DNA of 64,000 nucleotides from Phycisphaerales bacterium. Its GTDB lineage: Bacteria > Planctomycetota > Phycisphaerae > UBA1845. A program made the translations under genes and the position numbers. Each line of letters opens with the position of its first letter. Position 1 is the stretch's first letter. Below the pieces are notes generated by a model. The model was not told the origin of the DNA and made no database searches. It worked only from the letters and a program-made list of their open reading frames with translations. Where the stretch lies: assembly GCA_020639115.1 (NCBI GenBank), contig JACKHG010000007.1:1-64000 (forward strand). The letters run 5' to 3'. Below are positions 1-8,684 of this stretch, in pieces.

Positions 1-952
1 GCAGACGAGATTGTTCTTCGGTCAGACGTTCGGAGTGGCCATCGAAGTACCCAACCGCCAGACCGAGCACTTTTCCGCGGGGATGGCGATAGGCGTATTT
101 GGCAAACTGGCCAACGTTACGATCCTCGCTGCGAATGAAGGAACGAAGGAAGTTGTCGGGCAGCGTGGGGCCGCCATCGGAGAATGCACCGCCGGCGCCG
201 CCCTTCCACGAGATGTCGTGGTCGACGATGCCCTGGTCCTTGTCCACGTACCTCGACCCGTCGGAGATAAAGACCTTCTCGCTCGGCTGACCGACGCGGC
301 TGACCCGCGGTGTGTAGCCGGTTGGAAATTGCGTGTTGTTCTGGCCGAAGCCGACTCCAACCTTGGATACGCTCGCGTCCGCGTTGGGCGGCGTCGCCCC
401 GGTTCCCCAAAAGAGGAAATTGCGGCAGGTGTTGTAGCTGACCATCCGCTGGACAGGGAAATTGCCTACTGGCCCGGTCGAGCCATTGAGGTATGGCTCA
501 GAGAGAAATTTGTTGCTGGGGCACTCGAACATGTCGCGGATCAGCAGTTTCCAGCGCTCCGCCCGATTCTGCGGCAGCGAGTTCATGCTCATCTGAACGG
601 CAGCGAGCGGGCCCGCGTAGTCCCAGGTCTGCACGGGCGCTACCGGAATATTCTCGCTCTCCGCATTGAAGCTGTTGTACCGCGGAAGCAGGTACGTACC
701 GGTCGTCCCGGGTGAACCGGGCAACCACTCGTTCTCCTCCGTCTGGTAGGTCGCCGACGCCTTGGCGATCCCGGCCACGTTCGCCTGGCACTTTATCGCT
801 TTGGCCTGGTCACGCGCGCTCTTCAGCGAGGGAAGCAGAATTGCGATCAGGAGCGCGATAATGGAAATCACCACGAGCAACTCAACCAGCGTGAAGGCAC
901 GCTGCGCTGCATGAACGCTCTGGCAGGCTCGTTTGCTCAGTCTCGTCTTCAT
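1..952 (-). CDS. Prepilin-type N-terminal cleavage/methylation protein, truncated by the window edge
   Basis: The gene starts at ATG 952-950 and stays open to base 1, so its stop lies outside the window (317 codons visible). After a short basic leader it carries the type IV prepilin signature RAFTLVELLVVISIIALL, with the conserved Glu at position 5 of the mature hydrophobic helix, then SLKSARDQAKAIKC. A prepilin peptidase would cleave before the Phe. The C-terminal part has RHPRGKVLGLAVGYFDGHSE, matching the H-x(n)-DGH motif typical of planctomycete DUF1559-like pseudopilins. Two paralogues lie at 29393-30496 and 46696-47826. It is likely exported and inserted in the inner membrane or cell envelope. 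Its actual role (pseudopilin, sugar binding or matrix) cannot be told from sequence. Confidence 0.85.
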   Translation of the reverse strand, partial: MKTRLSKRACQSVHAAQRAFTLVELLVVISIIALLIAILLPSLKSARDQAKAIKCQANVAGIAKASATYQTEENEWLPGSPGTTGTYLLPRYNSFNAESENIPVAPVQTWDYAGPLAAVQMSMNSLPQNRAERWKLLIRDMFECPSNKFLSEPYLNGSTGPVGNFPVQRMVSYNTCRNFLFWGTGATPPNADASVSKVGVGFGQNNTQFPTGYTPRVSRVGQPSEKVFISDGSRYVDKDQGIVDHDISWKGGAGGAFSDGGPTLPDNFLRSFIRSEDRNVGQFAKYAYRHPRGKVLGLAVGYFDGHSERLTEEQSRL

Positions 953-1132
953 CGAAACACGACTCCATGGCCCTCGTCGTCTGCGACTCGCCCAGCACCC
1001 TGCCCGGTAAGGCGACAGGCCCTATTGTATGCAAAACCGGTGGTCAATTCACTCGAAAACGTGCGCCGGGACGCCAAAACAGGCAATCTGCAGCATCTGT
1101 ACTGCTGCATTCCGCACTCCCGGCGACGACCC

Positions 1133-1540
1133 CTAGTGGCCTTGGGACTCCTCGGCGCCGCCAGCGTTGCTCGGCCGGGGGTTGTGAAAGCGCACCAGCG
1201 CCCCACACTTCGGACAGTAGGTCGGCTCGTTGGGCTTGCCCCGCCAGACGTTCAGGATGACCGGCGTGCCACCCGCCTTGCCGCACTCGTTGTTGTAGCA
1301 CCACTCGATGGGGTAAAGCGTGTCCTTGCCCGTGTCCGGGTTCTTGTGCGGGTAGGGGCCCCAATCCTCCGTCAGCTCAAAGTGGTACAGCTTGCCCGTG
1401 TCGATATCCATCAGCGTTCGCGAGTTCGCCTTCGCGACGTACTCCGGCTCGCCGATGACTCCCGAGACCTTGTAGGCCACGTACCCGAGCAGCACGATCG
1501 CCAGCCCACCGAGCAACAACTTCTTGGTACCGTCAGACAT
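1133..1540 (-). CDS. Small membrane-anchored protein with a C-terminal zinc-ribbon-like cysteine set
   Basis: The 135-residue product starts at the ATG giving MSDGTKKLLLGGLAIVLLGY. An in-frame upstream ATG exists, but it would put an unlikely hydrophilic extension before the membrane helix. Residues about 6-28 form one transmembrane segment. The rest is soluble and holds two cysteine pairs, CYNNEC and CPKC (YCPKCGALVRF), arranged like a zinc ribbon. No enzymatic motif was recognised. It is a single gene on the minus strand between the edge prepilin and the glycosyltransferase operon. The function is unknown; metal binding is inferred from the cysteines only. Confidence 0.7.
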   Translation of the reverse strand: MSDGTKKLLLGGLAIVLLGYVAYKVSGVIGEPEYVAKANSRTLMDIDTGKLYHFELTEDWGPYPHKNPDTGKDTLYPIEWCYNNECGKAGGTPVILNVWRGKPNEPTYCPKCGALVRFHNPRPSNAGGAEESQGH

Positions 1541-1764
1541 TGGTTGTTTCGCCTGAAGCCTGTCGTTTGCGCCCCTGTGGGTGGGCACACCCGCGCAATT
1601 CCATGGCTCATCCTTATGAGGATAGCCTGTCGAAATTGTCGCACAAGCGGCTTTCGTTAGCAAACCATTAGGATTGACGCATGCCACAAAAAATCACAAC
1701 TTACCGGCCAAAATGGGCGTTCTGGGCGGCTCCCGCCCCGCGCCTGGCCGGGCCGCTCCGCGTC

Positions 1765-3627
1765 CTAAGACGCACCGCCGGCTGTGAGTTTTTCATGGAG
1801 CCACGCCACCCGCTGCCGCAGCGTCAGGCCGGCCATCAGCGTCGCGCGAGCCCGCGCAACCGCCGTTTTGCGACACGCCGTGTCACCAGCCAGCCGCCGC
1901 ACCGCCTTGAGCAGGGCCGCAAGGTCGCTGGCCGCCGGCACGTCCGCCAGAATCTGGCCCCCCTCGGGATACAGTTCGCCTGCATCGGCTGGCGGCTGAA
2001 AAAGCACCGGACACCCACCCGCCGCCAGCACCTCGTACACACCCCGGACACTCGCGGGCCCAAAGTGCGGGAACACAACGACCGCAGCCTCCTGGTAGAT
2101 CCGATTGCGCTCGTCCGCTCCGGGAATCGGCCCGCGGCGGGCAGCGTCGAACTGGGCGTACGACTCCCACCCGGCGCCCCACAGGCCGACCTCGCCCGCC
2201 GGCTGAAGCGCCGTCACCACCTCGCGGGCGGTCACCGTCGCGATCACGCGGGCCGCCAGCAGCGTGGCGAACTCGCCGCGCAGCTTGGGGTCAGACAGCG
2301 TTACTCCTGTCGCCCGTTCCGCCCGCCCCAGCAGGTCCGCACCGGCGGCGCCGCCTGACGGCAAACTCTTCCGCCCGCCGCGCAGGTCACGCGTGAGCAA
2401 ATCGGCAGCAGCCGTCCAGAGCCGCTCGTGGCTCTCCAGGCCGATGTTGGAAGCGGCCGGCGTGAGGTCGCAGCCATCCTGGACGACGGCAATCGTGCAG
2501 CCGGCGGCGCCGGCGACGTCATCGCGGCGCAGGGGGCGAAAGACCGCGTCGTTCACGCCGGGCTCGAGCACACCGACCTCGCGGGCGCCGCGGGCGCGCA
2601 GCAGGTCCGCAACGGGGGTCGAAGCGGCGAGTACGCAGTTGGGAGATTCCAATTCCGCGAGGCCCGCGAGCGCGTTGGCTGGCAGCGTCGAACTCTCCAG
2701 GAACCAGCAGGCAAACGGTAGATCCGCGGGCCAGGCCTCGCGCAGGCCGCCCGGCGTGCAGTTGATCAGCAGGACCCAGTCGGGCTCGTGGTCGCGCAGC
2801 GCCGCGAGTCGGGCGATGCGGTGGCAGCGTTGCGGTGCGTCGGGCACGCAGCGTGCCGGCGCAAAACCCTGGGCGGCGAGCGCCGCTTCGACCTCGGCTG
2901 CAAACGTGGACCCACCGCCGACTGCGTCGGTGGAGAGCACGAGGACGCGTGGGCGCGTGCGGCTGGTGCGGACGCGGCGGCGCGCGACCTGTTCGGTGAG
3001 CCGCGCGACCGTCTGCTGCTGGGCGGCGTCGGCGCGCTGCGCGCCGCGTTGGATGGCGGCGGCGAGTTCCGCGAAGTCGGCCGAGGGGACGTCGGGCAGC
3101 GCCTGAACGCGCGCCGGCACCTGATATCCCGGGTTTTTCTCGAGAAAATCGACCAGGGCTGCCTCCGTCGGTCCGGTGAGCACGACGATCTGTCCGCGGC
3201 GCAGGGCGTTCGACCAATCGGCGGCGTGCAGCGCGGCTGCGAGCTTCCGGATGTCGGCTGCACAGACGAAAACCGCGGCATACGGCGCGAGACGCTCGGC
3301 GAGCAGGGGAGCTTCGTAGCCTGAACCGACCGAGGCGAGCGCGACGCTCAACGCCGGATCCTGCGCGCCGCGCAGCACTTCGGGCGCGCTGACCGTCGGC
3401 ATGGACGTGCCGCCGAGCCAGTCGGCGTGCGACGCGTCGGCTGTCGACAGCACGACAGGTGCGCTGTCACGACCGGTGACGATGGACGCGCCATCCGGCA
3501 GTGGGGTGCGCGTGATAGCGGCTGCCACTTCCGGCTGGTGCACGGCGAGCGCCTCGCAGTTGGCGCGGAACCGCTCGCGGGCTTCGGCGACGAGGGCAGC
3601 GGATGATGCGGCGGGCGCAGTGGGCAT
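1765..3627 (-). CDS. CgeB-like glycosyltransferase family protein
   Basis: This 620-residue protein has two Rossmann-like halves. The N-terminal part (about 30-180) is rich in short hydrophobic strands such as YAAVFVCAADI and QIVVLTGP. The second part begins with RPRVLVLSTDAVGGGS near residue 225, includes DWVLLINCTPGG, and ends with a typical retaining GT-B C-terminal domain. That domain shows GLWGAGWESYAQF, then IYQEAAVVVFPHFGPASVRGVYEVLAAGGCPVLFQ, the pattern used by CgeB-like and family-1 glycosyltransferases to bind the nucleotide-sugar donor. No signal peptide or membrane helix is visible, so it should be cytoplasmic. It is the last gene of a three-gene minus-strand run with a 65-residue membrane protein and a DUF1573 protein. 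Donor and acceptor are unknown. Confidence 0.65.
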   Translation of the reverse strand: MPTAPAASSAALVAEARERFRANCEALAVHQPEVAAAITRTPLPDGASIVTGRDSAPVVLSTADASHADWLGGTSMPTVSAPEVLRGAQDPALSVALASVGSGYEAPLLAERLAPYAAVFVCAADIRKLAAALHAADWSNALRRGQIVVLTGPTEAALVDFLEKNPGYQVPARVQALPDVPSADFAELAAAIQRGAQRADAAQQQTVARLTEQVARRRVRTSRTRPRVLVLSTDAVGGGSTFAAEVEAALAAQGFAPARCVPDAPQRCHRIARLAALRDHEPDWVLLINCTPGGLREAWPADLPFACWFLESSTLPANALAGLAELESPNCVLAASTPVADLLRARGAREVGVLEPGVNDAVFRPLRRDDVAGAAGCTIAVVQDGCDLTPAASNIGLESHERLWTAAADLLTRDLRGGRKSLPSGGAAGADLLGRAERATGVTLSDPKLRGEFATLLAARVIATVTAREVVTALQPAGEVGLWGAGWESYAQFDAARRGPIPGADERNRIYQEAAVVVFPHFGPASVRGVYEVLAAGGCPVLFQPPADAGELYPEGGQILADVPAASDLAALLKAVRRLAGDTACRKTAVARARATLMAGLTLRQRVAWLHEKLTAGGAS

Positions 3628-3655
3628 AGGACTGGCAGCGCGGGCGGAGGCCGCG

Positions 3656-3853
3656 CTAGAAGGCGGTCGTGCGTACGCGGACGATCGCCATGGCGATCAG
3701 GAAGCACACCCACAGGGCGAAGACCGCACCGCTGGCGTAGAGCGGCCAGCGGGGCAGCGGCGGAGCGTCGCCCGCGGGCACGCTGGGGTCTTCCCACTTG
3801 GACATCTTCTTGTCCGCGGGTGGGGTTGCTTCGGTCGAGGGGCGGTCAGCCAT
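3656..3853 (-). CDS. Small single-pass membrane protein, hypothetical
   Basis: The gene encodes 65 residues: a Pro/Lys/Asp-rich N-terminus of about 35 residues, then one transmembrane helix (LYASGAVFALWVCFLIAMAIV) and a short basic tail. It lies 40 bases after the DUF1573 gene and 28 bases before the glycosyltransferase gene, all on the minus strand, so it is probably cotranscribed. I do not recognise the family. The hydrophobicity profile and tight spacing support it as a real gene. Confidence 0.6.
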   Translation of the reverse strand: MADRPSTEATPPADKKMSKWEDPSVPAGDAPPLPRWPLYASGAVFALWVCFLIAMAIVRVRTTAF

Positions 3854-3893
3854 GTCGGTCCTTTTCGGTCGGTGTCGCCGTCGCGGCGCGCAA

Positions 3894-5231
3894 TCACGGG
3901 GCAGCCACGTAGAACGCCACGGGGATGTGTACCTCCGCCGCGCCCGGGATGTTCGTCTGCGCCACGACGTCGGTGGTGAAATCCTGGCTGAGGTCGGCGC
4001 CGTCGCGCACCTGTATTCGCACGTAGCCGATGTTCTCCGGATCCTTCTTGGGGTCGGTCACGATCTCGGCTGCGATCGCTGGATGGTCACAGGAAACGCT
4101 GCGGATGTCCAGGCGCTGGTTGCCGTTGACGTTGACGCGGATGCGGATGCGGCGGGCGTTGCCGAAGGAGGGGCCGAGCAGGGCCATTTCGGGCTCGAGG
4201 AGATAGCGGGGCCGCACGTTGACGAACAGCGGAATGCGCAGGATGGGCTGGCCGGTGTTGTCGGTGTAGATGAGGACGTCGGTGGCCAGCGGGCCGTCGG
4301 GCGCGTTATCGCCCACCTTCGCGAGCAGCCCGTACACCTTGTTCTGCTGGCGCGCGTCCGTGCGCACGTCGATGTAGGGGCCCGCCTCGGTGCGGAGAAT
4401 GTGGAAGGGCAGGTCCGTGGCGGATGCGATCGTCACCGGAGCCAGGTTGATCCCGCGCGCGATCGGTGTCAGCGACTGCAGGGAGATGGGGCGGGCGACG
4501 AGGTCGCCGGTGATCAGCCCGACGACGCGGACCGGTACGGTCGCTTCATCGCCGTCGATGACGCCGTGGATGCGGATCGTGTCGTTCACCGTTCCCAGTT
4601 CGGCGTCGTCGGGAACCGTGAACGTGTACCGCTTGCCCTTGCCCCGTTCGGGGTTCTCGATCGACTCGACGCGGTAGTCGAGCAGACCCTTGGGCACTTC
4701 GATGTCGAGCTTGGTAAAAACCTCGTTCGGATGCTGGGGAAATACTTCCAGCGGAGTCAGCTCCCGGCCCCGTTGCACGGAACGCAACTGGATGATCGGC
4801 GCGGGGAGCACCTGGAACAGCGTGACCACATTGACGGTCAGCGTGAGCTTGATCTCCGGCGACCGCGGATCGTTCAGCTTCACCGTGATCGGCTTGACCT
4901 GCCGGCCGAGGCGGTTGGTCGTGTCCAGACGCGCGACGATATCGCGCTTGCCACCCGGTGGAATCACCCGCTCGTCCTCGCCCAGCTCGACGGTCGTGCA
5001 GCCACAGCTCGGCTTGACGTCCTCGATGATCAGGTCGGACGTGCCGTGGTTCTCGATGACGAATGTCGCCACAGCCGTGACGCCTTCGCGTGCCTCGCCC
5101 AGATCGACCGAGGGATTGGCTACGACGGCGACGGGCGCAGCGGTGGACGGTTGTGCCGAAGGCGTCGGCGCCGGCTGGCCGGCCACCAACGCTGCGATGA
5201 GTCCGAGAAACCGCAAGGTGTGCATGGTCAA
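3894..5231 (-). CDS. Secreted DUF1573-domain protein
   Basis: This is a 445-residue product with an N-terminal signal peptide (MTMHTLRFLGLIAALVAG). The DUF1573 domain follows at about 38-135: a dual-strand region VDLGEAREGVTAVATFVIENHG and the hallmark VKPSCGCTTVELGEDE, then PPGGKRDIVARLDT. The remaining 300 residues look like further Ig-like beta-sandwich repeats (TLTVNVV, ISLQSLTPIARGINLAPVTI). DUF1573 proteins are envelope or extracytoplasmic proteins of unknown biochemical role. It is the first gene of the operon leading to the small membrane protein and the glycosyltransferase, and is transcribed divergently from the diguanylate cyclase. An ATG two codons downstream is an equally possible start. 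Confidence 0.85.
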   Translation of the reverse strand: MTMHTLRFLGLIAALVAGQPAPTPSAQPSTAAPVAVVANPSVDLGEAREGVTAVATFVIENHGTSDLIIEDVKPSCGCTTVELGEDERVIPPGGKRDIVARLDTTNRLGRQVKPITVKLNDPRSPEIKLTLTVNVVTLFQVLPAPIIQLRSVQRGRELTPLEVFPQHPNEVFTKLDIEVPKGLLDYRVESIENPERGKGKRYTFTVPDDAELGTVNDTIRIHGVIDGDEATVPVRVVGLITGDLVARPISLQSLTPIARGINLAPVTIASATDLPFHILRTEAGPYIDVRTDARQQNKVYGLLAKVGDNAPDGPLATDVLIYTDNTGQPILRIPLFVNVRPRYLLEPEMALLGPSFGNARRIRIRVNVNGNQRLDIRSVSCDHPAIAAEIVTDPKKDPENIGYVRIQVRDGADLSQDFTTDVVAQTNIPGAAEVHIPVAFYVAAP

Positions 5232-5453
5232 GTCCTGGAGGTCCTGCGTAACCGTCGTGGCCCGGTAATGTCGCGGCGCTACCCGATTCTACCCCGCCCA
5301 AGTGGCTCGGCAATGCGGGTGCAGCCGGAACCGGCGCCATGCTGTTTATCCCATGAATGGCGCCGGTTTTCCGCCGATACGCCTGATGCGGCAACTGCAC
5401 GCGCTGCACCTGTGCTGCGCCACGGGTTTGTATCAACAGGAGACGCATCCGGA
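5232..5453. promoter_or_regulatory. Divergent intergenic region between the DUF1573 operon and the GGDEF gene
   Basis: These 222 bases separate two divergently transcribed genes and must hold both promoters. I could not identify a convincing -35/-10 pair by eye. A purine-rich AGGAG lies about 10 bases before the GGDEF start at 5454 and serves as its ribosome binding site. Confidence 0.4.
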
Positions 5454-6821
5454 ATGGCTGACTCGGCTCCCTTTCCACCTACGGCGCGCGCCGCGACCCG
5501 CCACGTCCGCGAGACACTCGCCGCGCTCATCGGTGCGATGGTCCTGGCCGGCGCGGTCGCCCACATCGGTGTCGACGCCATCCGCCGCACCCGCGACGAG
5601 CGCGCCCGCCTGCGCAGTCTCGCCACCGTCGCTGCGGCTGCACTGCGCGAAGCGCCCGCCACGATGGAACCGCCGCGCCGTGGGGAGGTGCTCAGGCGGT
5701 TGCGCCAGGGGGACGAGCACACGGGACTCGTGGCGGATCGCACCGCGCATGCCCTGATTGCCGCAGGTGCCGCGGACGCCGTCGCCATTGTGGATGGGTC
5801 GGGGGAGATCGCGCGCTATTGGCCGACGCGGGGGACGCCGCTGCCGCGGTTGCCGGTACCGCCGCGGGGCGCCGGCGGTCGCGTAGGACGTCTGGAAGAA
5901 ACGACCGTGCCCACGACGCTGGCTTGCGTGGCTCTGGGCACTGACTCCGCCGCCACAGCCGATGGGTTCGCCTGCGTGCTGAGCGCGACGCCGCTGCTCG
6001 ACGGTCATCCCTGGGTCCAGGGGGCGTGGGTCGCGACGGGCATGGTCGCGTTCGGGCTGCTGGGCTACCTGGCGGCGTCGAACTACCTGCGGCGGCGGGT
6101 GTGTACGCCGCTCGAACGCGTGCTGGCCGCCGGGGTCGAGGCGGGCGCGGACCCGTTGCTGCGCCGGGAGGACGAAATCGGGGCGATCGCCCGGCGGCTG
6201 AACGACCTGAGCGCAGAGCTTCAGGACGCGCGCGAAGACGCCCAGCGGCTGCGGCACACGCTGGAATCGACCGTGACGCGTGAGACCAAGCAGATCAGCA
6301 CGCAGCTCCGCCGGGCCGAGCGGGTGGCGGAGTTGGATGCGCTCACCGGCCTGGCCAATCGGCGGTACATCCACGAGCGGCTCGAGGGGGTGTTTTCGGA
6401 GCAGCGCAGCCGCAAGGTGAACCTGGCGATCGTGATGCTGGACGTGGACAATTTCAAGCCGCTCAACGACCAGGCGGGTCACGCCGCGGGCGACGCGCTG
6501 CTGCGGTTCGTCGGCGAGTTGCTGCGTGGTTCGCTGCGTGAGGGTGACGTGGGGGTGCGTTACGGCGGCGACGAATTCGCGTTGGTGCTGGTGGACGTGA
6601 CCGGTGCCCAGGCGCGGGAGATCGCGGAGCGGATCGTGCGGCTGTTCGCGCGGCAGACGGCGGTGGCGAAGCTGCCGGCGCCGGTGACGCTGAGTGCCGG
6701 CGTGGCGTCGCTCGACGAGGTGGTCGCGACGAGCGGTGCGGAATTGCTCGCGCATGCGGACGACGCGCTGTACCGCTCGAAGCGGGGCGGCAAGAACGTC
6801 GTGCAGGCAGCCCGGAATTGA
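5454..6821 (+). CDS. Membrane-bound diguanylate cyclase (GGDEF)
   Basis: The 455-residue enzyme should make cyclic di-GMP from two GTP. The chosen ATG has AGGAG upstream and precedes MADSAPFPPTARA; the frame is open further upstream, but that stretch is antisense to the DUF1573 gene. Two transmembrane segments (about 20-45 and 190-215) bracket a periplasmic sensor region. A HAMP-like linker (RREDEIGAIARRLNDL) and a coiled coil lead to the GGDEF domain. The active-site motif YGGDEF spans residues 370-375, and an intact inhibitory-site RxxD (R362-D365) sits exactly five residues before it. The cyclase should therefore be active and product-inhibited. The signal sensed is unknown. Confidence 0.92.
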   Translation: MADSAPFPPTARAATRHVRETLAALIGAMVLAGAVAHIGVDAIRRTRDERARLRSLATVAAAALREAPATMEPPRRGEVLRRLRQGDEHTGLVADRTAHALIAAGAADAVAIVDGSGEIARYWPTRGTPLPRLPVPPRGAGGRVGRLEETTVPTTLACVALGTDSAATADGFACVLSATPLLDGHPWVQGAWVATGMVAFGLLGYLAASNYLRRRVCTPLERVLAAGVEAGADPLLRREDEIGAIARRLNDLSAELQDAREDAQRLRHTLESTVTRETKQISTQLRRAERVAELDALTGLANRRYIHERLEGVFSEQRSRKVNLAIVMLDVDNFKPLNDQAGHAAGDALLRFVGELLRGSLREGDVGVRYGGDEFALVLVDVTGAQAREIAERIVRLFARQTAVAKLPAPVTLSAGVASLDEVVATSGAELLAHADDALYRSKRGGKNVVQAARN

Positions 6822-6865
6822 CGCATCCGCACTTGAAACACTTCTGCCTGAATTGTCCTGTTGCG

Positions 6866-6892
6866 TTGACTTCGTTCCGGCCGACTGATAAT
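6866..6892 (+). promoter_or_regulatory. Possible sigma70-type promoter upstream of the 7083 lipoprotein gene
   Basis: TTGACT (6866-6871) is followed by GATAAT (6887-6892), a good match to -35 and -10 hexamers, but the 15-base spacer is shorter than usual. About 190 bases separate it from the start codon at 7083, so the leader would be long. Confidence 0.3.
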
Positions 6893-7020
6893 ACATGAAC
6901 GGACGGACATCACGCGAGGTAGCGCCGGATTCACTCCTGCCCATACTTGTTTTCACCCCCCGGCGAATTGGATAGTTCAGCGTACTCTCGGTTGTTTATT
7001 TGACTGGCATTCCAACGAAG

Positions 7021-7052
7021 GTGCATGCGCATGCGCGCGTGGTGCGCGCGCG
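7021..7052. repeat. Alternating purine-pyrimidine GC tract with a short inverted repeat
   Basis: Starting at 7021 the sequence is an almost perfect run of alternating purine-pyrimidine steps (GTGCATGCGCATGCGCGCGT), followed by GGTGCGCGCGCG. GCGCGC arms flank a short GTGGT centre, so the single strand can also fold. It lies in the leader of the lipoprotein gene at 7083. Such tracts are prone to Z-DNA; any role here is inference. Confidence 0.5.
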
Positions 7053-7082
7053 GGCGCTGACGCACGAAAGGGCGGTATTTTA

Positions 7083-8612
7083 ATGACTCGGGGAAGGAGC
7101 ACCGGCTGGGCGACGTATCTGCTGCTGTTGGGCATGACGCTGGTGGGCTGCGGTTCGGCTGCGAACACGGCGCCGGCGGATACGGGGGCCGAAACGACGC
7201 GGTCGAATACCGGCGTTGATGGTGGAGATTCTCAATCGGGCGCGGATTCTGGCGATACGGACTTCCTGACGCTCGTCGATCCCGCGGAGGCGCCGGATGC
7301 CGGCGATGCTGCCATTCCCGATGAGGCAACCGGCTCGGACGCGAATACGAACGCGGTTGAAGAACCTGAGGGCGACGGCGCGCCGAGTGGCGACTCGATC
7401 GGTCCCGCCGATGCGGGGGGCGCGGAGCACCCGACGGTGGGCGGGGGCAGTCCGGGCACGCCCGCCGTGGGCGGCGCGGAACCGGATCCTCCAGCCGAAG
7501 GCGACGTTGGTGAACCGCTGAGCGAGGACGGGCGGGCGACGCAGGAGCAGGTGCTCAACGTATTGCGTGGCCTCCCGCCATTGTCGAAGTACACGTACTC
7601 GGCGCCCTCGGTGATCGCCTACCTGCCGGAGTGGACGGATATCTCGCGCGAGCTCGTGCGGATCACGCGGACGAGCGGCATCGCCGGGGCCTACACGTTG
7701 TCCATGGCGCGTAAGGCGATTCAGGCCGCAATCGCAGCCGACCAGGCCGAACCGGACGCGCTGCCCGTCGCCCTCAACGTTTTTTGGGCGCCGTGGCTCG
7801 TCGAATACAAGTTGAATCCGCACGAGGTGACGGACTTCGGCGACGAGTACGTCTCCGGGCTCGACCGGATGCGGACGTTCTTCGGCAACCTGCGCACGTG
7901 GATCGATGATGCCAATGCCGAATTCGGTTCCAACGTTCAACTGAAGTACGTGCACCTCGAAATCGAAGTGTGGCAAGTTTCCGTATACGATCCCGTGGGG
8001 GCGGCGGCTCTGCTGCGCCGGCACAACGAATGCTATGACCTCGTGAAGGAGTATTTTCCGGAGGCGACGGTCAACTGGTTCGGCCGCGGCGCCGTGGGCG
8101 CCGGAGCGAATCCTGCCGGCCTGATCGTGAACGATGTGAACTCTCGCTACACGCACGAGGAACGCGGCGACTGCTGTTCCACGCTCCTCTACGGCGTCGG
8201 CAACGGGCAGCAGGAAACGCTGTCCGAGATGCGCGACTCAATCGAGAATTGCGATACCCAGTACGGTCCCGAGAACGATGTTGTGCCCTTCATCGCACTG
8301 GCGGCGGGCTACCGGTTCACGGTGACCAGCCCCTACTCCAAGCAATGGTCGCGGAACTGGGACTATCGCGTCATCAACTCGTATCAGTTGGGCATGTTCA
8401 TCTACCGTCCGGAGTATTCGAACAACTGGTACAACGTGGAACTGGGGGCGGACTGGAACCGTACGCCCGCCGTGGAGTTTTTTCCTCCCCTGGTCGACCA
8501 CAAGCTGTCGATGCCGGACGTGCTCAATGTCCGCCTGAAGCACTTCGTCGCCTACTGCTGCGGCGCCACGAACACGCCGTTCCCCCTCGAGTTGTGGCCG
8601 GACGCGGATTGA
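7083..8612 (+). CDS. Putative lipoprotein with a conserved C-terminal domain of unknown function
   Basis: This 509-residue protein starts MTRGRSTGWATYLLLLG and has a lipobox LVGC with the lipidated Cys at 23. Residues about 25-145 are a low-complexity Asp/Gly/Ala/Pro-rich linker. The folded domain (about 150-509) has many Trp and Tyr residues, for example VIAYLPEWTDISREL, NVFWAPWLVEYKL and YVHLEIEVWQVSVYDP. ATVNWFGRGAVG and a pair of adjacent Cys (DCCSTLL and YCCGATN) also occur. This pattern resembles a glycosidase-like barrel, but I see no diagnostic catalytic motif and do not assign a family. It is a single gene followed by a strong terminator. It is likely anchored to a membrane facing the periplasm or outside. 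Confidence 0.7.
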   Translation: MTRGRSTGWATYLLLLGMTLVGCGSAANTAPADTGAETTRSNTGVDGGDSQSGADSGDTDFLTLVDPAEAPDAGDAAIPDEATGSDANTNAVEEPEGDGAPSGDSIGPADAGGAEHPTVGGGSPGTPAVGGAEPDPPAEGDVGEPLSEDGRATQEQVLNVLRGLPPLSKYTYSAPSVIAYLPEWTDISRELVRITRTSGIAGAYTLSMARKAIQAAIAADQAEPDALPVALNVFWAPWLVEYKLNPHEVTDFGDEYVSGLDRMRTFFGNLRTWIDDANAEFGSNVQLKYVHLEIEVWQVSVYDPVGAAALLRRHNECYDLVKEYFPEATVNWFGRGAVGAGANPAGLIVNDVNSRYTHEERGDCCSTLLYGVGNGQQETLSEMRDSIENCDTQYGPENDVVPFIALAAGYRFTVTSPYSKQWSRNWDYRVINSYQLGMFIYRPEYSNNWYNVELGADWNRTPAVEFFPPLVDHKLSMPDVLNVRLKHFVAYCCGATNTPFPLELWPDAD

Positions 8613-8624
8613 CGCGCAAGAAAA

Positions 8625-8662
8625 CCGACGGAGGCGCCGGGCGCCTCCGTCGGGTGCTTTTC
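8625..8662. terminator. Bidirectional hairpin terminator between convergent genes
   Basis: CCGACGGAGGCGC (8625-8637) pairs perfectly with GCGCCTCCGTCGG (8641-8653) across a 3-base loop. A T-rich tail (GTGCTTTTCCC) follows on the plus strand, and AAAA precedes the stem, giving U residues for the minus strand. It sits between the convergent ends of the lipoprotein genes at 8612 and 8685. Confidence 0.85.
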
Positions 8663-8684
8663 CCCAAGGTGGATGAGGCGGGGA

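Noticed and set aside
3798..5453. Open extension of the GGDEF frame far upstream of 5454
   Set aside because: It runs antisense through the DUF1573 gene, has no domain and lacks a ribosome binding site; the ATG at 5454 has AGGAG and starts just before the first membrane helix.
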